A stretch of 64,000 bases of DNA from CAZAKZ01 sp964485695 (GCA_964485695.1 CAZAKZ010000007.1:1-64000); one strand, 5' to 3'; positions 35,073-44,493 are shown, counted from the stretch's first letter. A program made the numbers and translations. The notes: generated by a model from the sequence alone, not told the origin.

Positions 35073-36250
35073 TGATAGAGTATCCGCCCGTGACCGTTGT
35101 GGTGCTGAACCACAACGGCCTCGAGCACCTCGGCCCCTGTTTCGAGAGCCTGAAGGCGCTGGCCTATCCGGACGACCGCGTCACCCTCCATCTGGTGGAC
35201 AACGGGTCCGCAGACGGATCCGTCCAGTTCATGACCGGGCGGTTTCCCGAGGTGAAGATCACCGGTCACGGATCCAATATCGGTTTCAGCGCCGCCATGA
35301 ACCGGGCTGCCGAGGCGGCGGAAACGCCGCTGGTGGCTTTTCTGAACAACGATACCCGGGTGGATCCGCAGTGGTTGGCCGAGCTCGTAAAACCCCTGGT
35401 GCGGAAGGAGGCCGTGTCCGCGGGCTCACACATCGTGGACTGGAAGGGCCGGGACGATCTGTTTCAGGGGGGCGGATGTAATTTCCACGGCGTGGGATTC
35501 CAGGCGGGGCTCCACGATGCGGGCGAGGCAGGGGCCGCGAACCCGGCTCCTTCCCGGCCCGTGGACGTGCTCTTTGCCTGCGGGGCCGCCATGGTCGTGG
35601 ATCGTGAGATCTTTCTGGATGCCGGAGGTTTCGACGAGGATTTCTTCGCCTTCTACGAGGACGTGGATCTGGGCTGGCGCCTCTGGATCCTGGGCCACAA
35701 GGTTGTGTGGGTGCCCACGTCCAAGGTCTACCACCACCACAGTGCAACGGCCTCCCGGATTCCCATTCACCGGCTCCGGGTCCTCCACGTCAGGAATCCC
35801 CTCCTCACCATCTTGAAGAACTACGAAAAGCCCGGCCTGGACAGGGTCTTTCCCGCCGCCCTGATGCTGTCCCTGAAGCGCATGGCCTTCCTCGCGAACC
35901 TGGACACCGAGGATTTCCGCATCGAGGCCTCAAAGGACCACGCCCCCCCGGCGCGAAGGTGGTGGAGGCGATCCCGCCGATCGGGGGAGACCCTCACCGT
36001 GGCCAAGGTGGCGCTGAGCGACCTGGTGGCGCTGGACGACCTGAACCGGCAATTTGACAGGTTCATGACCAAGCGAGACAGCATCCAGAACCGTCGCCGC
36101 CGAGGCGATCTAGAGATCCTTCCCCTGTTCCGCCAGCCCTTCTGGCTGGCGGAACAGGACGACTCGTACCGTCGACTTCAGGAATCTCTCGTGGAGTTCT
36201 TCGGAATCGGCGACCTGTTCAACTCAATCCCATCGGTGCCGGATTCCTGA
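35069..36250 (+). CDS. Family 2 glycosyltransferase
   Basis: The 393-residue protein shows the rhamnosyltransferase-like GT2 pattern: VTVVVLNHNGLEHLGPCFES, LVDNGSADGS, NIGFSAAMNRA, and FLNNDTRVDP as the metal-binding site, then ACGAAMVVDREIFLDAGGFD and EDVDLGWRLW. A basic C-terminal extension of about 100 residues follows. The start MMIEYPP at 35069 overlaps the previous stop by 4 nt, so the three glycosyltransferase genes are coupled. Donor and acceptor are unknown. Confidence 0.88.
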   Translation: MMIEYPPVTVVVLNHNGLEHLGPCFESLKALAYPDDRVTLHLVDNGSADGSVQFMTGRFPEVKITGHGSNIGFSAAMNRAAEAAETPLVAFLNNDTRVDPQWLAELVKPLVRKEAVSAGSHIVDWKGRDDLFQGGGCNFHGVGFQAGLHDAGEAGAANPAPSRPVDVLFACGAAMVVDREIFLDAGGFDEDFFAFYEDVDLGWRLWILGHKVVWVPTSKVYHHHSATASRIPIHRLRVLHVRNPLLTILKNYEKPGLDRVFPAALMLSLKRMAFLANLDTEDFRIEASKDHAPPARRWWRRSRRSGETLTVAKVALSDLVALDDLNRQFDRFMTKRDSIQNRRRRGDLEILPLFRQPFWLAEQDDSYRRLQESLVEFFGIGDLFNSIPSVPDS

Positions 36251-36388
36251 GAGATCGGTTGATCGGGCCGGTTGACACCCCTTCGTACCAGCAGTACAAG
36301 GAACCGGACAGGATTCCCGGGGGGAGCAGCCGGGGGACGCTCCTACGGGAGCGAGTGCCGTCACCAGCCGTTTGTGGACCCGAAATAC

Positions 36389-37375
36389 ATGATTGGACAT
36401 CCGGGCGGGCGTGTGAGTTGGAATTGTGATCTCAGCATCATAATCGTGAACTACAACACCCGGAACATCCTCCGGCAGTGCCTGCGGTCCATCTGCCTCC
36501 AGGATCACGGGGTCAGCCTGGAAGCCGTGGTGGTGGACAATGCCTCCAGCGACGGTTCGGCGGCCATGGTCCGGAAGGAGTTTCCCCGGGTCAAGATCCT
36601 GGAGAACGAGAGGAATCTGGGATTCTCGGCCGGGAACAACCGGGGGCTGCCCGTGTGCGAGGGGGAGTTCGTCCTGCTCCTCAATTCAGACACCCTCGTG
36701 CTACCCGGGACCCTGGCCAGTGTCCTGACCTTTGCCCGGGCGCATCCGGAATCGGGGATTCTCGGGTGCAAGCTGGTGCGGCCGAACAGCGAGCTGGACT
36801 GGGCTTGCCGGCGAGGATTTCCAACCCCCCTGGTGGCCTTGTTCAAGTTTCTCGGTTTTCACCGATTGTTCCCCCGCTCGAAGCTGTTCGGCCGCTACAA
36901 CATCACCTACAAAGATCCGAATCTGACCTATGAGGTCGATTCCGTGGTGGGGGCTTTCATGTTGATCAGTCGAGGCGTCCTCGAACAGGTCGGGGGCCTC
37001 GACGAGAATTTCTTCATGTACGGCGAAGACCTGGACCTGTGCTTTCGGGCCAAGAAGGCCGGCTTCCGGGTCCACTACCTGGGGCAGAGCCAGGTGATTC
37101 ATATCAAGGGGGCGAGCTCCAGGAAAGAGAGCTTCCGGATGAACTACCATTTTCACCGGGCCATGATCCTCTTCCATCGCAAGCACCTCAGGCACCAGTA
37201 TCCTGGAGCTGTGAACGCGGCAACCTACATGGGCATCGGGCTCCGATTCTCCGCTCTGGCGATCAAGCACTACATCCTGGTTCTGGTGGGGGCCGCACGT
37301 AACCGACTCCCTCGATTTCGAATGGACACCGGGGGAGAATCTCCCGTGCCTGCGGGGGGAGACGTGGTGCTTTGA
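36389..37375 (+). CDS. Family 2 glycosyltransferase, rhamnosyltransferase-like
   Basis: The 328-residue protein has LSIIIVNYNTRNILRQCLRS, VVDNASSDGS, NLGFSAGNNRGL, LLNSDTLVLPG (metal site), VVGAFMLISRGVLEQVGGLD and FMYGEDLDLCFRAKKAG. This is the typical set for inverting rhamnosyl- or related transferases that act on membrane-linked glycans. It starts 138 nt after the previous glycosyltransferase gene. ATG at 36389 and GTG at 36413 are both possible starts, and neither has a clear Shine-Dalgarno. Confidence 0.88.
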   Translation: MIGHPGGRVSWNCDLSIIIVNYNTRNILRQCLRSICLQDHGVSLEAVVVDNASSDGSAAMVRKEFPRVKILENERNLGFSAGNNRGLPVCEGEFVLLLNSDTLVLPGTLASVLTFARAHPESGILGCKLVRPNSELDWACRRGFPTPLVALFKFLGFHRLFPRSKLFGRYNITYKDPNLTYEVDSVVGAFMLISRGVLEQVGGLDENFFMYGEDLDLCFRAKKAGFRVHYLGQSQVIHIKGASSRKESFRMNYHFHRAMILFHRKHLRHQYPGAVNAATYMGIGLRFSALAIKHYILVLVGAARNRLPRFRMDTGGESPVPAGGDVVL

Positions 37376-37432
37376 GATCGGTTTCGAGAAAAGGGAATCC
37401 CCACCCTCCAGCAGGGCTCCCCCTTTTCCCAC

Positions 37433-37461
37433 TTGTCGGATACTCTCCGGTGTGCTACTTT
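37433..37461 (+). promoter_or_regulatory. Promoter of tRNA-Arg / tadA
   Basis: TTGTCG (37433-37438), 17-nt spacer, TACTTT (37456-37461). Transcription would start about 40 nt before the tRNA, and could read on into tadA. Confidence 0.45.
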
Positions 37462-37508
37462 CCCATCCCTTGTGAAAGCTTCGCCGATAACAGAAACAAC
37501 GCAGTGGT

Positions 37509-37585
37509 GCGCCCTTAGCTCAATTGGATAGAGCACCTGACTACGGATCAGGAGGTTGCGTGTTCGACTCGCGCAGGGCGTGCCA
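37509..37585 (+). tRNA. tRNA-Arg (anticodon ACG)
   Basis: Acceptor arms GCGCCCT (37509-37515) and AGGGCGT (37575-37581), anticodon stem CCTGA/TCAGG with loop CTACGGA, hence ACG. CCA is encoded (37583-37585). A34 of this tRNA is the substrate of TadA, whose gene begins 39 nt downstream. Confidence 0.96.
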
Positions 37586-37624
37586 ATTCTATGTACTCCT
37601 TGGATTTGAGATCCACTGGCTGTC

Positions 37625-38143
37625 ATGAGTCCCAACGGCATCTTTCCCTCCTTCCTGGAACCTCGTGAAGATCGGTTCATGAAGGAGGCCCTCCGGGAGG
37701 CGGAAAAGGCGGCCTCGGCCGGGGAAGTCCCGGTGGGATGCGTCATCGTGCGCGAGGGCCAGGTCATTGCCCGGGCTCACAACCAGCGGGAGCAGCTGGG
37801 GGATCCCACGGCGCATGCCGAGATGGTGGCGCTGACCCAGGCCGCGGCCACGGTCGGGAACTGGCGCCTGGAGGACGCGATCCTCTACGTAACCCTGGAG
37901 CCTTGCGCCATGTGCGCGGGGGCCATGGTCTTGGCCCGGGTCAAGCGACTCGTGTTCGGAGCCCTGGACCCCAAGGCGGGGGCCTGCGGCTCGCTCTACA
38001 ACATCGTGTCCGATTCCCGGCTGAATCACTCGCTGGAGGTGGTTCAAGGCCCCCTCGTCGAGGCCTGCGGAGCGATCCTGAAGGATTTTTTCAAGAAAAA
38101 GCGGCGGGGCAGCGGGGGAAATCCCGAGGGCCCCAAAAAATAG
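37625..38143 (+). CDS. tadA: tRNA-specific adenosine deaminase TadA
   Basis: TadA deaminates A34 to inosine in tRNA-Arg(ACG), letting it read CGU, CGC and CGA. The 172-residue protein has the zinc and catalytic motif AHAE, with Glu as proton shuttle, and PCAMCAGA with two Cys ligands. It also has GEVPVGCVIV near the start and a basic C-terminus with RLNHSLEVVQG. The gene follows its own substrate tRNA by 39 nt and may share its transcript. Confidence 0.95.
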   Translation: MSPNGIFPSFLEPREDRFMKEALREAEKAASAGEVPVGCVIVREGQVIARAHNQREQLGDPTAHAEMVALTQAAATVGNWRLEDAILYVTLEPCAMCAGAMVLARVKRLVFGALDPKAGACGSLYNIVSDSRLNHSLEVVQGPLVEACGAILKDFFKKKRRGSGGNPEGPKK

Positions 38144-38272
38144 ACTCCCCTGAGTTCCATGGGAGCTGCCATTGCTATATATATAGCAGCCTGTGGAAAC
38201 ACTGGCGCGAGGCCAGAATCGAGGATTTCGCGCCCAGGTTCGTCCTCGGAGGGAGGCCTGTTTCGTAGAACC

Positions 38273-38362
38273 GGAGAGGTGCCTGAGCGGCTGAAAGGGA
38301 CGGTCTCGAAAACCGTTGACTCCGCAAGGGGTCCGTGGGTTCGAATCCCACCCTCTCCGCCA
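38273..38362 (+). tRNA. tRNA-Ser (anticodon CGA)
   Basis: Acceptor arms GGAGAGG and CCTCTCC (38352-38358), anticodon stem ACGGT/ACCGT with loop CTCGAAA, giving CGA. A long class II variable arm follows. CCA is encoded. A 14-nt AT palindrome (GCTATATATATAGC) lies about 90 nt upstream. Confidence 0.95.
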
Positions 38363-38529
38363 AGATGAAAGTAAACAGAGGATCCGGCCCATTCGGGAGG
38401 AATCTCTGATATGCGATATACGGGTGCGGAAACCCCGGAAATGTGGGTGCGGGGATTCTGATTGTTCCCGTTTTTGACTCGTTTTCGTCTTATATATTAT
38501 GTCTGAAAAGTGAACCCGAGCCCGTGATC

Positions 38530-38622
<93 letters not shown>

Positions 38623-38716
38623 AATTTCAGCCCAATCCTGGGAACGGCTCCTCTGTCTGGAACCGCTCATGGATTCGAGGCTGGGCTCGGGGGAACCGTG
38701 AGATCCGATAGATACC

Positions 38717-38988
38717 GGGTCGTGCAGCCGGGGAGCTGGCGGTGCCCTGTACCCGCAATCCGCCTCAGCGGGGGTGATGCCGAACCGAGGTCTCTGTTTT
38801 GGGGAGTTCTCTCGAACACGTGGTGTTGACGGTCGAGTCCTATGCAATGGAGCAGCGTGAACCGGATCAGGGGCGGAAGCCAGCAGTCCTAAACGTTTTG
38901 CTCCATGTGCCGTAGGGGTGCTCGATCTGAGCTAACGATTCGGGGTGAGCCCGGGAACCGGGATCGAAGGGAGGTGCACGACCTTTTT
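38717..38988 (+). ncRNA. ffs: Signal recognition particle RNA, long form with Alu domain
   Basis: The ends pair perfectly: GGTCGTGCA (38718-38726) with TGCACGACC (38975-38983), and TTTTT follows (38984-38988) as a terminator. Near the 5' end are Alu-domain stretches GGGGAGCTGGCGGTGCCCTG and CGCAATCCGC. The central part has GTGGTGTTGACG and TATGCAATGGAGCA. The apical SRP54-binding domain IV reads GTGAACC, CAGG, CGGAAG and CAGCAG. ATGTGCCGTAGGG and GAGCTAAC follow on the 3' side. Length (about 270 nt) and motifs match the B. subtilis scRNA type. It sits just before dnaX, as in B. subtilis. Confidence 0.9.
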
Positions 38989-39046
38989 CCCCATCCCTTT
39001 GTCCACAGGCTGTTCCCGGGGATGCACCCGTTCAGGGGATCCAGAC

Positions 39047-40810
39047 ATGGCCTATCTCGTTCTTGCGCGGAAGTACCGGCCCCAGACGTTCGAGGAGGTC
39101 GTGGGGCAGGAAGAGATCGGCAAGACCCTGCAGCGGTCCCTGGAGCGGGATCGAGTCGGCCACGCCTACCTGTTTTCGGGGCCCAGGGGCATCGGGAAGA
39201 CCTCCGTGGCCCGCATCTTCGCCAAGGCGCTCAACTGCCCGGAAGCCGAAAAACAGAGCGGGGCCGGTCGGGGGGTGCCCTGTAACCGCTGTCCCGTATG
39301 CGCGGATATCTCCCGGGGGAGCGACGTCGATGTCCTGGAGGTCGACGGGGCTTCGAACCGCGGCATCGACGAGGTGCGCGGCATCCGGGAGAGCGCCAAG
39401 TTCATGCCGACCCGGGTGCAGTTCAAGGTCTACATCATCGATGAAGTGCACATGTTGACTCCGCCCGCTTTCAACGCTCTGTTGAAGATCCTCGAGGAAC
39501 CACCGCCGCACGTGATCTTCATCTTCGCCACCACCGATCCCCGCGCCTTGCCGGATACGGTCCGTTCACGGTGCCAGCGATTCGATTTCCGGCCTCTAGG
39601 AAAGCAGGAGATCGTGAAGCGACTGGAGCAGATCTGCGAGTCGGAGGAGGTGAAGGCCACACCCGAGGCCCTCGACCTCATCGCCGAGTTGGCGGAAGGG
39701 GGCATGCGGGATGCGCAATCCCTCCTGGACCAGATGATCTCCTACAGCGAAGGAATCCTCGAGCAGGGGGACGTGGAATCGATGCTGGGGCTTCCACCGG
39801 GCCAGGTGTGTCTGGATATCCTGGAGGCTCAGGCCCGGGGCGATGGGGCCGGGGCGTTGAAGCTGGCGGACAGCGTGTTCCTTCAGGGAGGGGATCCCGA
39901 GGATCTGGCGGATCGACTCCAGCGTCTGGCGCGGGACATTCTGGTCCTGTCCACATTGAACGGCGAGGGAGACGTGCAACTGCTGTCGGGAATGCCTCCT
40001 GAACGGCTCCGGCCGTTCCACACCGGGCTGTTCCACCCCGACGCCCTGGCCTACCTGGTCAAGCTCTACCAGGAAGCGAGGCTGGCCATGCGGTCTCCGG
40101 GTCCCACCAGGATTTCGCTGGAGCTGGCCCTGGTGCGGGGGGCATCCCTCGAAAATTTCGCACCCCTCGAGCAGGTGATCGAGGCCGTGAAGGTCCTGAA
40201 GAAGGAGGGGCCGGCCGGGGGACGGCCCGCCTCCGGGAATGCCCCCGGAGACGTCCCGGGCTCCGGCCCGGGCCGGGGCGGAGGTCCTCCGACCCGTTCA
40301 AAGCCCGGGCCGGGCCTAGGGTCGAATCCCGGTCAGGGCCCAGCGACTCGGGGTACCGACCGCCCTCCGGCCGACACCGGAGCGGCCCAGTCGACCGGGC
40401 CTGCTGCGGGGCTGACCGTACCCGAACAGGACCTGACCGATCGGTGGCCGGAGGTCGTGCAGGAGATCCTGAAGAGGAAACCGACCCTCGGTTCCCATCT
40501 CGTCCGGTCTCGCCTGCACCGGCCGAAGGACGGCCGTATTTCCGTGGTCCTGCAGCGGCAGAACCGATTCGGGCTGGACCAGCTCAATCAACCCGAGAAC
40601 AGGAAAATCCTCCAGGACCTCCTATCGGGGATCACGGGGACGCGCCTTGGAGTAGAATGTGTACCGGGAGATTCCGGAGAGGTCTCGCAGAGCCGGGGGT
40701 CCCACGAGCGACCTGGAACTCCCGCCGGGCCGGAGGGGCCGGAAGAGGGAGTGAAGCGAGTGATAGAGATATTTGAGGGCAGGGAGTTGAGTCCGGATTC
40801 CGAGACGTGA
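39047..40810 (+). CDS. dnaX: DNA polymerase III subunits gamma/tau
   Basis: DnaX is the clamp-loader ATPase of the replicative polymerase. The 587-residue protein starts MAYLVLARKYRPQTFEEVVG. It has Walker A GPRGIGKTS, a zinc module with four Cys (CPEA...CNRCPVC), Walker B IIDEVHML and sensor-1 ATTDPRALPDTVRSRCQRF. A Pro/Gly-rich linker (about 385-450) leads to a C-terminal domain. The ATG at 39047 fits the family; upstream in-frame codons fall within the SRP RNA. It is followed by ybaB and recR, the conserved dnaX-ybaB-recR group. I saw no obvious frameshift site for a separate gamma form. Confidence 0.95.
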   Translation: MAYLVLARKYRPQTFEEVVGQEEIGKTLQRSLERDRVGHAYLFSGPRGIGKTSVARIFAKALNCPEAEKQSGAGRGVPCNRCPVCADISRGSDVDVLEVDGASNRGIDEVRGIRESAKFMPTRVQFKVYIIDEVHMLTPPAFNALLKILEEPPPHVIFIFATTDPRALPDTVRSRCQRFDFRPLGKQEIVKRLEQICESEEVKATPEALDLIAELAEGGMRDAQSLLDQMISYSEGILEQGDVESMLGLPPGQVCLDILEAQARGDGAGALKLADSVFLQGGDPEDLADRLQRLARDILVLSTLNGEGDVQLLSGMPPERLRPFHTGLFHPDALAYLVKLYQEARLAMRSPGPTRISLELALVRGASLENFAPLEQVIEAVKVLKKEGPAGGRPASGNAPGDVPGSGPGRGGGPPTRSKPGPGLGSNPGQGPATRGTDRPPADTGAAQSTGPAAGLTVPEQDLTDRWPEVVQEILKRKPTLGSHLVRSRLHRPKDGRISVVLQRQNRFGLDQLNQPENRKILQDLLSGITGTRLGVECVPGDSGEVSQSRGSHERPGTPAGPEGPEEGVKRVIEIFEGRELSPDSET

Positions 40811-40896
40811 TGCCGGAATGTCACCACGGATCAGGAGCCGATCAGGGAGCCGGTCAGGAAATTGTGAGCTGATTGAATGACAGGAAAGAAGAACCC

Positions 40897-41238
40897 ATGA
40901 GTGCAGGAGGTTTCGGAGGGATGGGAGCCGATTTCGGCGGCCTCATGAAGCAAGCCCAGAAGATGCAGAAGGACATGGAGAGAATCAAGGCCGCCCTGCA
41001 GGAAATGGTGGTGGAAGCGTCTTCCGGTGGCGGTGTCGTGACCGTCCACGCCAACGGCGCGCGCGAGATTCTCGCCATCAAGATCAAGCCCGAAGCCGTG
41101 GATCCGGAGGACGTGGAGATGCTCGAGGATCTCGTGCAGTCCGCCGTGAACGCCGCCCTGAAAAAATCCCAGGAGCTGGCCGACAAGGAAATGGGGAAAG
41201 CCACCGGGGGATTCAATATGCCGAATCTGTTTGGATAA
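40897..41238 (+). CDS. ybaB: YbaB/EbfC family nucleoid-associated protein
   Basis: A 113-residue DNA-binding protein with the family core GGLMKQAQKMQKDMERIKAA, VVEASSGGGVVTVHANGARE and IKIKPEAVDPEDVEMLEDLV. Homologues bind DNA as dimers and affect nucleoid structure or gene expression. The ATG at 40897 after AGGAAAGAAG is preferred; a TTG at 40873 would add 8 residues. It lies between dnaX and recR, its usual place. Confidence 0.93.
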   Translation: MSAGGFGGMGADFGGLMKQAQKMQKDMERIKAALQEMVVEASSGGGVVTVHANGAREILAIKIKPEAVDPEDVEMLEDLVQSAVNAALKKSQELADKEMGKATGGFNMPNLFG

Positions 41239-41243
41239 TCCTC

Positions 41244-41852
41244 ATGGCGGCAAGCCTCGAAACCCTGGAGCGCCTGATTCAGGAGTTCAAGCGACTCCCC
41301 GGGGTGGGAGCCAAGACAGCAGAGCGTCTTGCGTACCACGTGCTGAGGAGCTCCGACTCGGAAGCACTCGGTCTGGCCAGCGCGATCCGGGACGTGAAGG
41401 AAAAAATCGGCCAGTGTTCCGTTTGCTTCCATCTGAGCGACGGAGACCGTTGTTCGATATGCGCCAGTCCGAGCCGGGATCAGGGCCTGATCATGGTGGT
41501 CGAACAACCCAAGGACGTGATCGCCTTCGAGCGCGTGGGAACCTATCAGGGTGTCTACCACGTCCTGCAAGGTCGCGTGGCGCCTCTGGATGGAATGGAG
41601 GAGGGGGACCTCACCCTCGAGGCCCTCAAGAGGCGGGTGGACGCCGGGGGAATCCGTGAGGTCATTCTCGCCACGAATCCGGACCTGGAAGGGGACGGTA
41701 CGGCCTTGACCCTGGCGAGGATGCTCAGGTCCACAAATGTCCGGGTAACGAGGATTGCCAAGGGCATTCCCAGTGGGAGCGCCATCGAGTTTGCCACGAC
41801 CGTGATTCTCGGTGACGCAATCCAGGGTCGCCAGGAGGTGAATGGAATGTGA
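41244..41852 (+). CDS. recR: Recombination protein RecR
   Basis: RecR loads RecA at gaps with RecF and RecO. The 202-residue protein has an N-terminal helix-hairpin-helix (LPGVGAKTAERLAYHVL), a zinc finger with four Cys (CSVCFHLSDGDRCSIC), a Toprim domain (about 80-175, MVVEQPKDVIAFE and ATNPDLEGDGTAL) and the C-terminal ARGIP-like segment IAKGIPSGS. It begins 5 nt after ybaB. Confidence 0.96.
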   Translation: MAASLETLERLIQEFKRLPGVGAKTAERLAYHVLRSSDSEALGLASAIRDVKEKIGQCSVCFHLSDGDRCSICASPSRDQGLIMVVEQPKDVIAFERVGTYQGVYHVLQGRVAPLDGMEEGDLTLEALKRRVDAGGIREVILATNPDLEGDGTALTLARMLRSTNVRVTRIAKGIPSGSAIEFATTVILGDAIQGRQEVNGM

Positions 41853-41989
41853 CTGCCCGGGGATACTCCATTGTCTCGGGGTCGGGTATAATGGAATGGG
41901 CGACCATGGATGCGGTTTCGAGACCGACAGGTTCAAGGGAAAGGACCGGATGTGAAACTGGATAGTGCGCAGGCTGGAGGAGAGTATCC

Positions 41990-43438
41990 GTGCGGCTAGA
42001 ACTCTCCATGAAAGCGCGGCTCGAGCAGCAACTCCAACTCCGGCTGGCACCCCAGATCATCCAGTCCATCGAAATCCTCCAGCTTCCCGCTCAGGACTTG
42101 CTCGAACTCATCGAGCAGGAGTTGCTGGAGAACGAGGTCCTGGAACGCCAGGACCAGGTCGACGTGGAATCGCCGCAGGAGGACCTCCAGGAAGACACCC
42201 CCGAATCGACTCTTTCCGAGGAGGAGGAGGCTCGCCTCGAGGAGACCTTTGAACGCCTCGAGAACCTCGAGGATTGGGGCGAGGACTTTCCCATGCGGAG
42301 GCCCGTCAGCCACGACGACAAGGACAAGAAGCTGGAGGCACTACAGAACACCGCCTCCAGGCCCGCGACCCTGCAGGATTTCCTCACGGGTCAGCTGCAC
42401 CTCATGGAGGTTCCGCAAAAGATCCGCGACCTTGCGGAATATTTCATCTTCAACCTGGATGAGTCGGGATACCTGACCCAGGCGCCCGAGGAGCTGGTTT
42501 CGGGTGAGAACGAGAAGTACTCAGAGGAGGAGATTCGAGAGGCTTTGAGCGTGCTGCATTCCCTGGAGCCGCCGGGGATCGGGGGGCGAAACTTCAAGGA
42601 ATGCCTGCTTCTTCAGCTCGTCCCCAAGCAGAAGGACTATTACATTCTCAGGGACTTGATCGAGAACCACTTCGAGGATCTCATGAAGAACAAGCTGCCC
42701 AGAGTCGCGAAGACGACCGGGCAGCCCATCGACAAGATCAAGGAGATGCGGGATTTCATCGGCACGTTGAATCCTGCACCGGGCGCTCTCTTCCGTGAGG
42801 ACAAGGCCTCGCCCATCCAGCCCGACGTGGTTGTCGAATGGATCGACGGCCGCTATGAGATCCAGATCCAGGATAACTATTTTCCGAGGCTCGCCATCTC
42901 GCAGCGATACCGGGAACTCCTGGAGCGCGAGAAGAACAACCCCAAGGTCCGCGAGTACATTCGCAAGAAGCTGGAAAGCGCGCGCTGGTTGATCGAGAGC
43001 ATTGAACAGCGGAAGAACACCTTGTCCAAGGTATGCCGGGAGATCGTGGACCGACAGACGGAATTCCTGGATCACGGCATCCATTCCCTGAAGCCGCTCA
43101 AGATGCAGGAGGTGGCGGACGCCCTCGGAATACACGTATCCACGGTCAGCCGTGCTATATCCGACAAGTGGATGCAGTGCCCGCAAGGGATCAAGCCGTT
43201 GAAGTTTTTCTTCACCGGTGCAACGGATGTGACCGGCGGGGGCGTGGAAAGCCGGTTGAGCGTCAAGTCACGTATCAAGGAGCTCATCGAGAAGGAGGAT
43301 ACCAGTTCCCCGCTCAGCGATGAGGATATCATGAACAAGCTATCCAGGGAGATGGGGCTCAACATCGCACGCCGGACCGTCACGAAATATCGCAAGGCCC
43401 TTGGCATCCCGTCTTCCCGCCAGAGAAAACAATTTTAG
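41990..43438 (+). CDS. rpoN: RNA polymerase sigma-54 factor
   Basis: RpoN directs polymerase to -24/-12 promoters that need an activator ATPase. The 482-residue protein has the Gln/Leu-rich activator region (LEQQLQLRLAPQIIQSIEIL), an acidic linker, the core-binding domain (about 115-300), the helix-turn-helix (LKMQEVADALGIHVSTVSRA) and the RpoN box (ARRTVTKYRKALGIPSSRQR). The GTG at 41990 follows GGAGGAGAG; an ATG at 42008 is the alternative. No enhancer-binding protein gene is in the window. A TATAAT at 41887-41892 has no matching -35. Confidence 0.96.
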   Translation: MRLELSMKARLEQQLQLRLAPQIIQSIEILQLPAQDLLELIEQELLENEVLERQDQVDVESPQEDLQEDTPESTLSEEEEARLEETFERLENLEDWGEDFPMRRPVSHDDKDKKLEALQNTASRPATLQDFLTGQLHLMEVPQKIRDLAEYFIFNLDESGYLTQAPEELVSGENEKYSEEEIREALSVLHSLEPPGIGGRNFKECLLLQLVPKQKDYYILRDLIENHFEDLMKNKLPRVAKTTGQPIDKIKEMRDFIGTLNPAPGALFREDKASPIQPDVVVEWIDGRYEIQIQDNYFPRLAISQRYRELLEREKNNPKVREYIRKKLESARWLIESIEQRKNTLSKVCREIVDRQTEFLDHGIHSLKPLKMQEVADALGIHVSTVSRAISDKWMQCPQGIKPLKFFFTGATDVTGGGVESRLSVKSRIKELIEKEDTSSPLSDEDIMNKLSREMGLNIARRTVTKYRKALGIPSSRQRKQF

Positions 43439-43579
43439 CGACATTTAAAGCGATATCTTGAGGCACCAACTCGAAGCAACATCTCGAAGCTACAACGCGC
43501 CTGTATTCCCGGGCCCAGACAAATCGCGGTCTTCTCGAATCCGTCCATACCTGGCCACCGGTTCGCCTGAGTTGATACC

Positions 43580-44389
43580 TTGACAGCTCGACCCGCAGTC
43601 GGAATACCCGTCCGCAATCTGAAGGCTGTCATCGAGTACGACGGCACGCGCTACCTTGGATGGCAGATCCAGGCCCGGCGTCCCACCATCCAGGCTGAAA
43701 TTGAAGAGGCCCTCACCGCCCTTACCGGAGCGGCGGTGCGCATCCACGGCAGCGGGCGAACGGATTCCGGCGTTCATGCAGCGGGGCAAGTGGCCAGCTT
43801 CCGGGTGACGTCCCGGATTCCGACGAACCGCTTTGCCGGGGCGCTGAATGCACATCTGCCCCGGGACGTCTCTGTCCTGGGCGTGGAGGAGATGGAGCCG
43901 GACTTCCATGCTCGATTTCACGCCCGGGCGAAGCACTACCGGTACGTCATCCTGAACCGGAGAAGTCGACCGGCTCTCGACCGGGACCGTGCCTACCACC
44001 TGGCGGCACCGATCAGTGCACCTCGCATGGTGGAGGCCGCCTCCTTCCTGGTGGGGCGACACGATTTTCGCTCGTTCGCCACGGTAGACCCGGCAAGGCG
44101 GGACGCGAGCTGCATTCGGGAGATGTACCGGCTCGAGGTGGATCGGATCGAAGATCGCGTCGTCATGGATTTCATCGCGAACGGTTTCCTCTACAACATG
44201 GTCCGTTGCCTTGCGGGGAGTCTTCTGAACGTGGGGCTGGGCAAATGGGACGAGGTGCGGATACGGGAGATTCTGGAGGCGCGGGATCGTCGTGAAGCAG
44301 GTCCCTGCCTGCCCGCAAGAGGATTGACGTTGATGCAGGTTTATTATCGGGATCCTCGCCCGGATCTCGTCAATTCGGGCGTTTCATGA
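43580..44389 (+). CDS. truA: tRNA pseudouridine synthase A
   Basis: TruA makes pseudouridines 38-40 in tRNA anticodon arms. The 269-residue protein has the catalytic aspartate in SGRTDSGVHAAGQVASF, the N-terminal VIEYDGTRYLGWQIQ, RFHARAKHYRYVI and NGFLYNMVRCLAGSLL near the C-terminus. The start is a TTG at 43580 without a strong Shine-Dalgarno. It lies 141 nt after rpoN. Confidence 0.94.
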   Translation: MTARPAVGIPVRNLKAVIEYDGTRYLGWQIQARRPTIQAEIEEALTALTGAAVRIHGSGRTDSGVHAAGQVASFRVTSRIPTNRFAGALNAHLPRDVSVLGVEEMEPDFHARFHARAKHYRYVILNRRSRPALDRDRAYHLAAPISAPRMVEAASFLVGRHDFRSFATVDPARRDASCIREMYRLEVDRIEDRVVMDFIANGFLYNMVRCLAGSLLNVGLGKWDEVRIREILEARDRREAGPCLPARGLTLMQVYYRDPRPDLVNSGVS

Positions 44390-44493
44390 AGAGAGGAGGC
44401 TCGATCCGGGATGACCGGATTCTGGCCTGAATGAACTGTCACAACTTGCAGTGGGAAAAGAAGTAGCATAAACGAACCCGAAACAAGTCCTGC

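Noticed and set aside
38945..39046. Longer N-terminus for DnaX from an upstream ATG
   Set aside because: The extra codons fall inside the SRP RNA and its terminator, and DnaX proteins begin at MAYLVLARKYRP.
41887..41892. TATAAT upstream of rpoN as a promoter
   Set aside because: No acceptable -35 at 15-18 nt; TTGTCT at 41871 is only 10 nt away.
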